From Prosopocoilus inquinatus (Eukaryota; Arthropoda; Insecta; Coleoptera; Lucanidae): 64,000 nucleotides of DNA. Numbering within the stretch: position 1 is the first letter of the stretch; the number at the start of each line of letters is the position of its first letter. Under the pieces are notes generated by a model. The model made no database searches. It saw nothing but the letters and a program-made list of their open reading frames with translations, and was not told the origin of the DNA. Positions 30,238 through 39,900 of this stretch are shown here, one piece after another. A program made the position numbers and the translations under genes. The stretch covers positions 58,652,212-58,716,211 of the forward strand of contig CM069870.1 in the NCBI GenBank assembly GCA_036172665.1. The letters are read 5' to 3'.

Positions 30238-31813
30238 CCATTTTCCTGCGTAATTTGCTCACGTAATCTTCGTCGGCAGAGACTTCGCCAGGCTTCACAC
30301 CAAACTTCAGGTAGCAGGGCAGTCTCGGCTCTCGCCCGAATACCACTTTCGCGGGAGTCTCCCCTGTTGTCTCATGAACAGATGAGCGGTATGCCATTAG
30401 AAACAGGGGGATGTACGTGTCCCAGTCCCTCTGATGATTGGAAACGACCTTGGACAAATGTCGGTTGATGGTTCTATTGAACCTTTCCACCATTCCGTCC
30501 GACTGTGGGTGGAGTGCAGTTGTTCTAGTTTTTCGGACGCCGAGCAGAGTACACACGTTCTTGAACAAGGCCGATTCAAAGTTCCTTCCTTGGTCTGAAT
30601 GCAGTTCCATAGGTGCACCATACCGACTGATCCATTCCCTGACAAGGACTTCCGCAATAGTGACTGCCTCTTGGTTAGGTAGGGCGTAAGCTTCAACCCA
30701 CTTACTAAAGTAGTCCATTACCACGACGATGTACTTGTTTCCACCATTCATTTCTGGAAACGGGCCGGCTACATCGATGGCAACTCTCTCAAAAGGACTT
30801 CCAACGTTGTACTGTCTCATGGGGGCCTTACCCCGCCTGTGGGGACCGTTACTGGCTGCGCAGACTGCACACTTTCTGCACCAATCCTTCACGTCTTCCT
30901 TGCAGTTCACCCAGTAAAATCTTTCGCGCACCTTCTCCATAGTCTTCTTAACTCCCAGGTGCCCTCCCGAAGTTCCATCGTGAAGTTCCCTCAGAACTTC
31001 TGGCACCCTATTCTTGGGGATTAGTAACTGTGTCTTCTGTTCCATGCCTTCTGGATTCTCCATGCTTCGTCTCAGAAGACCACGATCCAACACTATGGAG
31101 TCCCACTGCGCCCAGTATGATTTTACGGACGGTGCACATGGTGCTACCTCTTCCCAGGTAGGCCTCGCGTCCCTGCTTTTCCACTCTAGCACTAATTTCA
31201 AATCCGGGTCGTTCTCCTGGTCTCTTCGCAGTTCTTCGGCTTGCCATTTGTCGTCAACAATGGCTGTCCTCGCAGTCGTGGCTACTTTCTCGTCCAAACG
31301 ACTACAGTGCTTACAGTCTTCGGCACAGGGTCTTCTCGACAGAGCATCGGCATTTCGATGGCTAGTTCCTGCCCGATGCTGAATTTCAAAATCGTACTCC
31401 TGAAGTCGTTCGATCCATCGTGCAACTTGCCCTTCTGGTTTCTTGAAACGGAGAAGCCATTTTAGAGCGGCGTGGTCGGTCCTCAGCAGGAAGCGTCTAC
31501 CATACAAGTACTTGTAGAAGTGTTCTATCGTTTTTACGACGGCTAGCAATTCCCTTCTTGTGACGCAATAGTTTCGTTCCGGCTTTGATAGGACTTTACT
31601 GAAGTAGCCGATCACCTTCTCTTGCCCCTCTTGTATCTGGGAGAGTACGCCACCAATCCCAACGTTGCTAGCATCTGTGTCCACGACGAACTTGCCTTCC
31701 GGGAGAGGATAACTCAGAATAGGAGCACTAACCAAGTACTGCTTTAGTTGTTCAAAGCCAATTTGACACTGTTGGTCCCATTCAAATGGACGACCTTCTT
31801 CAGTGAGTTTTGT
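30195..31813 (-). pseudogene. pol: Pol part 2: RNase H and integrase
   Basis: The open frame with its first Met at 31735 extends back in frame to the stop at 31814-31816. RNase H: VVDTDASNVGIGGVL, ELLAVVKTIEHFYKYLYGR, RTDHAALKWLL and NADALSRRP, holding the acidic residues. Integrase: H252 and H259 with CRKCAVC (zinc finger), catalytic Asp in AIDVAGPF (321), Asp in HSDQGRNF (381) and Glu in DGMVERFN (417), spacing DD35E. All catalytic residues are intact. Beyond about 30215 the frame runs out of phase to a stop at 30164; the correct continuation is in the overlapping frame ending at 29284. Marked pseudogene because of the bordering lesions. Confidence 0.92.
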
Positions 31814-34800
31814 TTACGGCTTAGCAATGTCTGCAAATCCAGGAACGTAGCGCCGATAGTAAGTGCACAGGCCAAGGAAACTCCTTATTTGGTGTTTATT
31901 TCTGGGAGTTGGCCAGTCTTTCACCACCTGAATCTTCACAGGGTCCACGGCGATTCCATTTCCATTAACAATGTGCCCCAGGTAATTCACTTCCTTCTGG
32001 AATAGGTGACACTTCTTGAGGCTAAGCTTTAGGCCAGCTCCGCGAAGCCGCTGAAACACTCCTTCCAGGTTCCTTAGGTGGTCGTCGAACGTCTTTCCCA
32101 CGACAATTATGTCATCAAGGTACACCATGCACGTTGTCCAGGACAGACCTTTCAGAACCGTCTCCATTAACCTCTCGAATGTCGCTGGGGCATTACATAA
32201 TCCGAATGGCATCACTGTGAACTGCCACAGACCCATACCAATGGAAAACGCCGTCTTTTCTCGATCTTCGGGCGCCAGCTCCACTTGCCAATATCCACTC
32301 TTTAAGTCCAAAGTTGAGAAGATCTTTGAGCCGGCTAGGGTGTCCAGGGTATCATCAATCCGTGGCAGGGGATAGCTGTCCTTCTTGGTGACATTGTTGA
32401 GTAACCGGTAGTCTACACAGAATCTGGTGGACCCATCCTTCTTCTTCACAAGCACTACTGGTGACGCCCACGGGCTGCTTGATGGTTCTATCACATTATC
32501 CTTTTCCATCTCGCGAATAATGCGTTCCGCTTCCTCACGCTTTGCCAACGGTAATCGCCTTGGAGCTTGACGGATAGGTCTTTCTTCTCCAGTCTCTATT
32601 TTGTGTTTCACGACATCAGTTCTTCCCTTGGATCCATCTTCTACCTCGAATACATCTTGATAACGGCCGATCAGATTCTTTGCTTTTGTCTTCTGGTCTG
32701 GAGTCAATTCCTGGGCTGTTGACATAACCATTTCCCATAATTTCTTTGGGACTTTCGCTTCTGGCACGTTTGTTTCAAGTTGCCGGGAGATGGAGGACAC
32801 CATGGTGCAGCTTCCCAAGATTGTTCCTTTCTTGATATTGACAGAGAAACAATTGACGTTCATCAGGCGGACAGGTACTTCCTTCTTCGCCGTCAACAAC
32901 ATTTTCCCAACGAGGACTCCTCTTCCAATCCTTTGATCATCAGTATTAGGTTCAACCATAATTACTTGACCATCTTGAAAAACACCGTCCAGTTTTGCGT
33001 CGACGATAACCTCAGTCCTGCTGGGTAATACAACGTCTTCAGCGAGGACTACTCGAGCGGCCACGTCCCCTCGTTGATGTAGAACCAACTCCTCATTATT
33101 GACCGCCATCACGCCACGCTTTAAGTCCAATTGGAACCCGTGGGCACACATGACGTCCATGCCCAAAATTGCCTCGTCCTCTATATCTGCCACCAGTGCA
33201 CGGTGTTTTATTGGAGTTGAACCAATGGTGATGATAACCTCTACTTCACCGTGGACAGTTGCTGATGTTCCAGTTGCAGTTTTCAGTTTCCACTTGGTCG
33301 GCTCGGTGCGTCCAGATGACTTAATGACGTCGGGTCTTAGGATGGTCTTCGTCGCACCCGTATCCAACAACATGGTGTGAGGAATGTCATCAATGGTAAC
33401 ATCCACGAAGATACTGCTGGTTAACTGCCGTAGGGATATTACTTGGTTGGCTTTCGTCTTTGGGGGCCTTTGAATACGGGTCGACGTTTGCCCCTCTGCA
33501 CCGACCCGGCTTAGTTTAACTGTGGCTTCCTTGGATCCTGTCTGGGCTTTGGACATCGCCTGCGAACTTGTCCTTCCTCCTGGCAATTCCAGCGGCTTCT
33601 TCTGCTTGAAGACCTGTTCCACAATGCGGCGAACATCCTCGGCGGTGGCATACTCCCTGGGTCGCTCCTTTATAGTAGATCCCACCTTGGCGTTAGCGGA
33701 TTCTTCCTCTTCTTCCTCTTGGAAGTCCATAGCCGCTCGCACCTTGACATGCCCTCTTGAGACTCGTCTCGCTGCTTCAAATTCCAAGGCATAAGCTAAT
33801 GCGTTCTTGGACGTCTTCGGATGGGTCATTCTCAATGCCTGCTGGTTGTCTGGGTCACGGATTCCATCTATGAAGGTCTGCACCGTCAAACATTTGAGGA
33901 ATTCAACAGGAGCTGTGGGATATGCCAACTGGGCCAGACGCGCAACGTCTGCTTCGAATTCCTGAAGACTTTCTCCGGATTTCTGACAGCGATTCCTCAA
34001 CTGCGCATGGTATACCTCGGTCAGATGGGCCTGTCCGTAACGCATTTCCATCCTATTCACAAGCTTGTCGAAGTCTTCTTGTTCCTCTGGCGGCATCGTC
34101 TGTAGCACATCGATAGCGTCTCCTCTCAAGGCCACAATTAACGAAGTGGCTTTTTCGCTGGCCGTCCATCTGTTTGCCTTTGCTGCTGCTTCGAACTGTT
34201 TGAAGTAGTTGGGCCAAGAAGATTTTCCATCGAACGTCGGTGGTTTTATTTTTAATTTCGAATTTTCTGCTGGTCCTTCCACAATTCGGGTTTCATTATT
34301 TTCTAGTGTTTCTACTGGTGGCTGATCCCCGAACACTCGCAACCCCGCCATGATTTGTTCCAGATTTTTGATTTTGTTATCCTGCTGAAATATTATTTCC
34401 TCCACATTTTCTTGCAGGTTCTTTGTTTCTTCTGATATTTGTACCACTAATTTATCTTCGAGTCCTTTTGTTTGTTCTAGAAATTTCTCGTCAAAATTTC
34501 TGGAGTGCTCTCGAAATTTCTCGTCTAAGTCTCTAGATTGTTCCAACAATTTATTCTGTAATTTGTCCAAATTTCCAGATTGTTCTAGAAGCTTCTCCTC
34601 TAAATTTCTGGATTGTTCCATCAATTTAGTTTGCAACTCGTCTTTGAAGTTTACAGATTGTTCTCGAAGTTCGTCCTTGAAATTTCCAGATTGTTCTCGA
34701 AGTTCGTCCTTGAAATTTCCAGATTGTTCTAGAAGCTTTTGCTCTAAATTTCTGGATTGTTCTCGAAGTTCATCTTTCAGGATTTTATTAAAATCGGCGG

Positions 34801-34978
34801 GACCACACGAAATTTCGAAAAGGAAGGTCTCTGGATCTTCGCCAGCTGTCAACAAATCGGATCGGAGACTCTGTTGAAGTGCGCCTTTCAAACCACCGGT
34901 TTCTAACTCTCGTTCTTCCAATTCGGTTTTTAATTCGGCCACTTTTAAGTCTTTCAACAACACTTTTCTCGTAGCCAT
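31814..34978 (-). CDS. gag-pol: Gag-protease-reverse transcriptase frame (1054 aa)
   Basis: Starts at ATG 34978, the first Met after the primer site. Residues 8-43 resemble a SAP motif (LKDLKVAELKTELEERELET). Residues 66-175 are a coiled coil of about 14-residue repeats (EQSGNFKDELR). The capsid region is about 243-410 (PPTFDGKSSWPNYFKQFEAA, LRGDAIDVLQTMP, MRYGQ). No CCHC knuckle is visible between capsid and protease. The aspartic protease has LLDTGATKTIL (D539) and later AILGMDVM. Reverse transcriptase (about 826-1000) has SSPWASPVVLVKKKDGSTRF, DLKSGYWQVEL, MPFGLCNAPATF and YLDD (953-956). Gag and pol are one continuous frame with no programmed shift. The frame ends IAKP at a TAA while homologous sequence continues in the same frame. 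Confidence 0.95.
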   Translation of the reverse strand: MATRKVLLKDLKVAELKTELEERELETGGLKGALQQSLRSDLLTAGEDPETFLFEISCGPADFNKILKDELREQSRNLEQKLLEQSGNFKDELREQSGNFKDELREQSVNFKDELQTKLMEQSRNLEEKLLEQSGNLDKLQNKLLEQSRDLDEKFREHSRNFDEKFLEQTKGLEDKLVVQISEETKNLQENVEEIIFQQDNKIKNLEQIMAGLRVFGDQPPVETLENNETRIVEGPAENSKLKIKPPTFDGKSSWPNYFKQFEAAAKANRWTASEKATSLIVALRGDAIDVLQTMPPEEQEDFDKLVNRMEMRYGQAHLTEVYHAQLRNRCQKSGESLQEFEADVARLAQLAYPTAPVEFLKCLTVQTFIDGIRDPDNQQALRMTHPKTSKNALAYALEFEAARRVSRGHVKVRAAMDFQEEEEEESANAKVGSTIKERPREYATAEDVRRIVEQVFKQKKPLELPGGRTSSQAMSKAQTGSKEATVKLSRVGAEGQTSTRIQRPPKTKANQVISLRQLTSSIFVDVTIDDIPHTMLLDTGATKTILRPDVIKSSGRTEPTKWKLKTATGTSATVHGEVEVIITIGSTPIKHRALVADIEDEAILGMDVMCAHGFQLDLKRGVMAVNNEELVLHQRGDVAARVVLAEDVVLPSRTEVIVDAKLDGVFQDGQVIMVEPNTDDQRIGRGVLVGKMLLTAKKEVPVRLMNVNCFSVNIKKGTILGSCTMVSSISRQLETNVPEAKVPKKLWEMVMSTAQELTPDQKTKAKNLIGRYQDVFEVEDGSKGRTDVVKHKIETGEERPIRQAPRRLPLAKREEAERIIREMEKDNVIEPSSSPWASPVVLVKKKDGSTRFCVDYRLLNNVTKKDSYPLPRIDDTLDTLAGSKIFSTLDLKSGYWQVELAPEDREKTAFSIGMGLWQFTVMPFGLCNAPATFERLMETVLKGLSWTTCMVYLDDIIVVGKTFDDHLRNLEGVFQRLRGAGLKLSLKKCHLFQKEVNYLGHIVNGNGIAVDPVKIQVVKDWPTPRNKHQIRSFLGLCTYYRRYVPGFADIAKP

Positions 34979-35056
34979 TGTTTTTTTCCGATACTGTACT
35001 TATTTAATAATCTGATTAAATTTAATTTACTTTAAATTGTTTATTTATTTGCACAA

Positions 35057-35074
35057 ACCCGCACACCGACACCA
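35057..35074 (-). promoter_or_regulatory. Primer-binding site of the young Ty3
   Basis: One base after the 5' LTR the minus strand reads TGGTGTCGGTGTGCGGGT. TGG matches the complement of a tRNA CCA end. TGGTGTC is seen with Leu-type tRNA 3' ends, but the rest of the match was not verified. Confidence 0.55.
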
Positions 35075-35075
35075 C

Positions 35076-35420
35076 TGTTACGTTTCTAGGGTTTTAATTT
35101 ATTTATTTAAACGAATAAAACACTAGATAAAAACTTAACCGTAATTTAATAAAGCTTAAAAACTAATTTATTTGTAATAATTTATTTTCACACTAAAAAT
35201 CTAACTTCGACGTTCGCTGTTAGAATTCGACTGACTGGTGAGTCAACCCGGGGCGATTTTATATCATTCGCCGCCGTCTGGAACTCTCTATGCGGGAAGA
35301 TTCCAGTCTGTTCGATGTGACCCCGGTGTAGGCCCCGGTGGCGTGATGGCCGATGACGCACAACAGCGAACCGACCTCCTGACGCCCTCAGCGTGACGCA
35401 GCACTGAGCGGCTCGCCACA
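35076..35420 (-). repeat. 5' LTR and promoter of the young Ty3 element
   Basis: 345 bp, the partner of 28972-29316. The minus-strand TATA-like ATATAAAA (35257-35265 reversed) would drive transcription of the element. Short frames across both LTRs (29084-29317 and 35188-35478) are parallel and not genes. Confidence 0.95.
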
Positions 35421-35424
35421 GTAC

Positions 35425-36400
35425 TTGCACGTAAGGCGCTAAGTTTAAGATTCTCATGTGATACTGAAAATGAGTCAAATTTGTGGAGTGGAAAAACTAC
35501 CACATTTGTTTTATCTACGTTAATTTTTAATCTGTTAGCAGTAAACCATGCAACAAGTTCCTGTAATGTTTTTTTCCACGTTAGCTTTCAAGGAGGCTTT
35601 ATTTTCGGCTGATACACATGCACTTGTATCGTCAGCATACAAAGTAAGCATGTTGTCTATATTAGCCGCGAGATCATTCATGAAGATTGAGAAAAGAATA
35701 GGGCCTAAGACTGAACCCTGTGGCACACCCCTGTTAATATCCAGTGTACTTGAATGGGTAGCTTTCCCATTTTCTTTATTTATGATTTCAGTAAATTGGC
35801 GCCTGTTACTTAAATACGATTCAAATAAATCTAATGCGTTCCCTTTAATACCGTAGAAAGATAGTTTTTTTAATAGAATGTTATGATCCACAAGATCAAA
35901 TGCTTTAGAAAGGTCGCAGTTCAGGCTAGCTACCAGCATTTTTTCGTTAACAAGAGACTATATATTTGACAAGATATTATTTAAAGCCGTGCCAGTGGAT
36001 CTTCCCGAGCGAAAACCATGCTGTGTATTATCTATAAGTTTATATTTTTCAAAGAAACCAACAAGACGGTTTTTTATTGCAGTTTCGTATATTTTTGAAA
36101 GAGCAGGAAGAATAGCTATTGGCCTATAATTCGTAATATCCGTTTTATTTAATTTTTTGTGTACTGGTATTATTTTAGATATTTTAAAGTGCGTAGGATA
36201 TATACCCGTTTCAAAACAAGAATTAATCATATTTACAAGAACATCAACTATTAGTTCAATTGTATATTTATATACTATTATGGGAATGTTAAGTACAGAA
36301 GAACAATAATATCCTCTAGATTCATTTTTTAAATTTAAAACATAAATTGTTTGAAAATATTTGGAGAAATAGAAATTAAAAGCACTCTTCTTTCATAATT
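35425..36400 (-). pseudogene. 5'-truncated LINE reverse transcriptase
   Basis: Minus-strand frames 35958-36230 and 35535-35939 are one RT, broken by a TAG near 35955-35957. Motifs: CFETGIYPTHFKISKIIPVH, ITNYRPIAILPALSKIYE, QHGFRSGRSTGTAL, CDLSKAFDLVDHNILL, INRGVPQGSVLGPILFSIF and LTLYADDTS (the YADD active site). A frameshift near 35560 precedes VVFPLHKFDS...LKLSALRAS, where the Ty3 is inserted. The frame is open upstream to about 36395 but similarity to RTs fades near 36250-36300. There is no endonuclease, so the copy is 5'-truncated. It belongs to the Jockey/CR1 group by motif; the exact clade is not determined. Confidence 0.85.
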
Positions 36401-36969
36401 ACATTGACGTTTTCTTTAAATATATTTTTCATTTACATTAAAGCTCAAAACGTACAAAGCAGTTTTAATGGCTAAAGTCAACCGCAAGAGTCTTTTTTAT
36501 TTATTTTCAAGTACTTATGCTTGAAAATCTGCTGCTAGACAACTTCTGCGGTCAATTGTCATTGCCAAAAACGATTCGTATGTTTTCTTCTTAAACCACC
36601 GAAAACAATGTTTGACCTACTTTGTTCTGATTTTCAAGTGATTTAACAAAAATGTTACTTTATTAAATATAATTACACTCATATCATTATTATAACAATT
36701 ATTATTAATAATTACAATCTTACCAAACTATTCATTCTCACAACGATTACCCAATAGCTATTAAAAAAATTGACTGCGGCAACCTAAGTATGATTTAATT
36801 TAACCTTAGGTCAATCTATAATTCTGCCTTCCACTCATTACGTAATTAACTATTTGCTGATTACACGGCCTTGCAGTTCGGTGTCACAATTTATGCAAGG
36901 ATGACGAAGAAATGTAGCTCCGCGTCAATCTAATTTGATGAGTTCATTACTAATGCCCCTTTTTTGCAG
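36401..36969. other. Upstream region of the CD36-family gene
   Basis: AT-rich. A pyrimidine-rich acceptor (ccccttttttgcag) ends at 36969, so an upstream non-coding exon and the promoter lie outside this stretch or are unrecognised. No core promoter could be identified. Confidence 0.5.
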
Positions 36970-36983
36970 ATTCCTTGATTACG

Positions 36984-39900
36984 ATGCACTTGAAAACGAA
37001 GAAATGCACTCCAACACGCCGACTAATTTTCGGCTGCATCCTCATCACCAGCGGAGCTGCACTTCTGATGACCTGGCCGTGGTTCTTCAACTACCTTTCG
37101 GACAACATCAAGACATTGACACCGGGAAGCTTTGCTTTCAGCAAGTGGCAAAGAAATCCGATGCCGTTGGCCTTTGAAGTTTATATGTTCAACTGGACCA
37201 ATCCCGATGACATATACAAACCGAACATCAAGCTTAAATTCGATGAAATTGGCCCGTTTGTTTTCAAACAAACGCGAGAAAAAGTTAACATTACCTGGAA
37301 TGATAATGGGACGGTGACATACAAGAATTTGAATTTTTGGTACTTCGATGAAGAAAGAAGCGTGACTGATTTATCAAAGCAAATCATCACAGTTGATATG
37401 CTTGCATTGGTAAGGTTAAATGGATTTTTTTATTTTCTTTTTAATAAATCTGCACGGACTTTTTGTTTATTGAATGTATTAAATGATCTAAGCTTAATCC
37501 GCTTTTGTCTAATCCCCAAATGACGCTAGTTATCTAACAAAAAATATTCTATCTGGTGTGATACTAAAGTGCACTGCGTACTTCCTGTGTCGCTTCATTT
37601 TTGCGTCATACTCTTAGGTATATGACTAATGGTTATTTTATCAACATACCAGTCATAACGTTTTGATAAACATAAAATGGTACAGTTTTTGAAAAAGATT
37701 TAAGTTTTTCGATTCTTTTATAATGTGTGCGAATTGTGCAAAACCAACTTTGGAAAGAATACCCAATACCCAAATATTTACTACGATATTTGGTGTTTGG
37801 TTGATGTAAAATCAAAAATCAATTTAAATCTAAATTGTGTATACATGTTGGAAACCGATTTGTGTTACAAAGCAGTTTGTACGTTGATCCAAACAAAGTC
37901 GAAAGTAAATTGGAGTAACAGATGGCAAAGAATGCAACTTAACATTGCACTTCTGAGAAGCAGAGTCTCTCTCTCTCTTCTTCATTTAATTAACGCCAAA
38001 CTTGGCGATTCCATTTGACAGATGTCAGAGATGATATTTTTATCATCTATAGCCATAACATTAATAGCTCGTTGTTTTCATTCCGGTATTATTTTGCAAT
38101 TCTTCTTTGAAGTTCTTTAAAATATTAAATTGCTCCCGAGGAAGAATTATCCTTGAAATACCTGTGCATATTTTGTATTTTTTCTGCTGTCCGACATTAT
38201 TCAAACTTCCATACTTTGCTGTTGCATCTACGTCTCCTTACTTTATTTACATCGGTATATCTTCTTTTCCTTGACCTTCCTATGTCACATAAGTAAGTTT
38301 CCAAACTGTAAAATACCGTCACAGTATAAGGGTGCCTCCACCATGTCACAATCTAAGGGTGCGCTCCATCATGTCACAATCTAAGGGTGCGCTCCATCAT
38401 GTCACGGACTACAGGCACGCTCTACGAAACGAGGGGTTCAAATATCAATGCGCGAGAGAGAACGGTGTTTAATCCTTCAACATGAGATAACATAAATAAT
38501 ATTTCTCCTAGTTGGGTGCACGTTCCGAACGCTCGCGCTGCTACCTATTGATTCTTTACTTTGTTTCGGACTCACCTGAGGAATTTGATTATTATGTCAG
38601 CGCACCGAACCCCTGATAACAAACTGCAATTAAACAATAAACTCTGCGAATTAACGAATAAGAAAACTCTGATCTATTCCACAGAGCAGATTATATCAGA
38701 GTTTTATTTTTCTTTGTTGATATTTTGCTCAGGGACGAGCAAATCTAGGAGGGAGGGAGGAGGTAAGGTCACGTTTGGAAAAAGTCATTTTTAAAATTAA
38801 TTTGACTTTTGGCTTTTGCACAAAATTCAAATCGCATATTTTATTAAACATAGAGGACCCACTCGTGTAGCTCATAGTGATGTTTTAGGTTAACGTGTTA
38901 AAGAAAAAGAAAATTCTGATCTACTCCACGGAGTAGAGTTTTAGGTTAACGAATTCAAGAAAAAGAAAAGTCTGATATACTCTACTCCTGCGGAGTAGAT
39001 CAGAATTTTCTTTTTCTTTAATTCGTTAACCTATAACTTCCCTATGAGCTACACGAGTGGGTCCTCTATGTTTAATAAAATATGCGATTTGAATTTTGAG
39101 TAAAAGCCAAAAGTCTAATTTGAAATATGATTTTTTTTTCAAATATGACATTACCCTTGCACCTAGATTTACTCGTCTCAGAGCAAAACATCTTTTTAGC
39201 GTCCGCACAGTATTAACAAAACTATTTCCTACATTTAAATTTCCTGTCTGACATAAATGTTAAAATTCTTGAGTTACGATTCAAAAAAAAAAATAACGAT
39301 ACTAATACTAATTCGCCAAGTATACACTGGAATTGAAAGTTCCATTCTCACCCTTCTGCTTAGGTACTGTTGGCCGTCGAGAGGCTGATTTCTTGTTTCT
39401 TCTATCGTCATAGCGTACCACTGTATTGCTATTGGTGAAAGGCTGCTACCCGCAGAGTTTCTTCTTTCGTTGAATTATTTTCTCAGGAACGGCTGGGCAC
39501 AATCCTTGAAGCGTACTTCCTCGTCATCTTCTCCTGGGTATAAGCTTTCTTCATTTTCTTTCTTCGGGACTCAATATTTTAGGAACTGTTGGACATAATC
39601 CTTGAAGCGTAATTCCTCGTCATCCTCTCCTGGCCATGACTTTATTCCTTGTCATCTTCTTCCGGGTATGTCTTTATATCTTTTTTTCTTCTTCCATTTC
39701 ACCTGCAGGTCTTCTTTAATTCATATTCCTCCTAGCAACACTAGGATACCACAAGAATCTTCCTCGGGATATTGACAGTGACCATCTGTTCTCGTTCGTT
39801 TTAAGGTGACGTCTTTTTTCTGATGCTGGGTCGTACCTCTTTAGTATCAATTAAAACATCGCCCACGCGTTTCGAAACACCAAAATTTTAATTTTCTCTA

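Larger units (their letters stand above)
28972..35420 (-). mobile_element. Young Ty3/gypsy element with macrodomain-CCCH tail
   Basis: A 6.45-kb LTR retrotransposon on the minus strand inside a LINE, with a 4-bp duplication GTAC (28968-28971 and 35421-35424). Order: 5' LTR, primer site, one large Gag-protease-RT frame, RNase H-integrase frame, then a frame with the integrase tail, macrodomain and CCCH finger, polypurine tract, 3' LTR. The LTRs differ at 2 of 345 positions, so insertion is recent. No envelope-like frame was seen. Two lesions interrupt pol (a stop at about 31814-31816 and a frameshift near 30195-30220), so this copy would not make a full polyprotein unless these are sequence errors. 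Confidence 0.95.

Noticed and set aside
30157..34877. Many plus-strand frames of 60-122 residues across this interval
   Set aside because: Antisense shadows of the minus-strand gag-pol frame; none has a domain of its own.
28972..35420. Envelope gene making the element an errantivirus
   Set aside because: The only sequence downstream of integrase is the macrodomain and CCCH finger; no signal peptide, fusion-type or transmembrane segment was seen.
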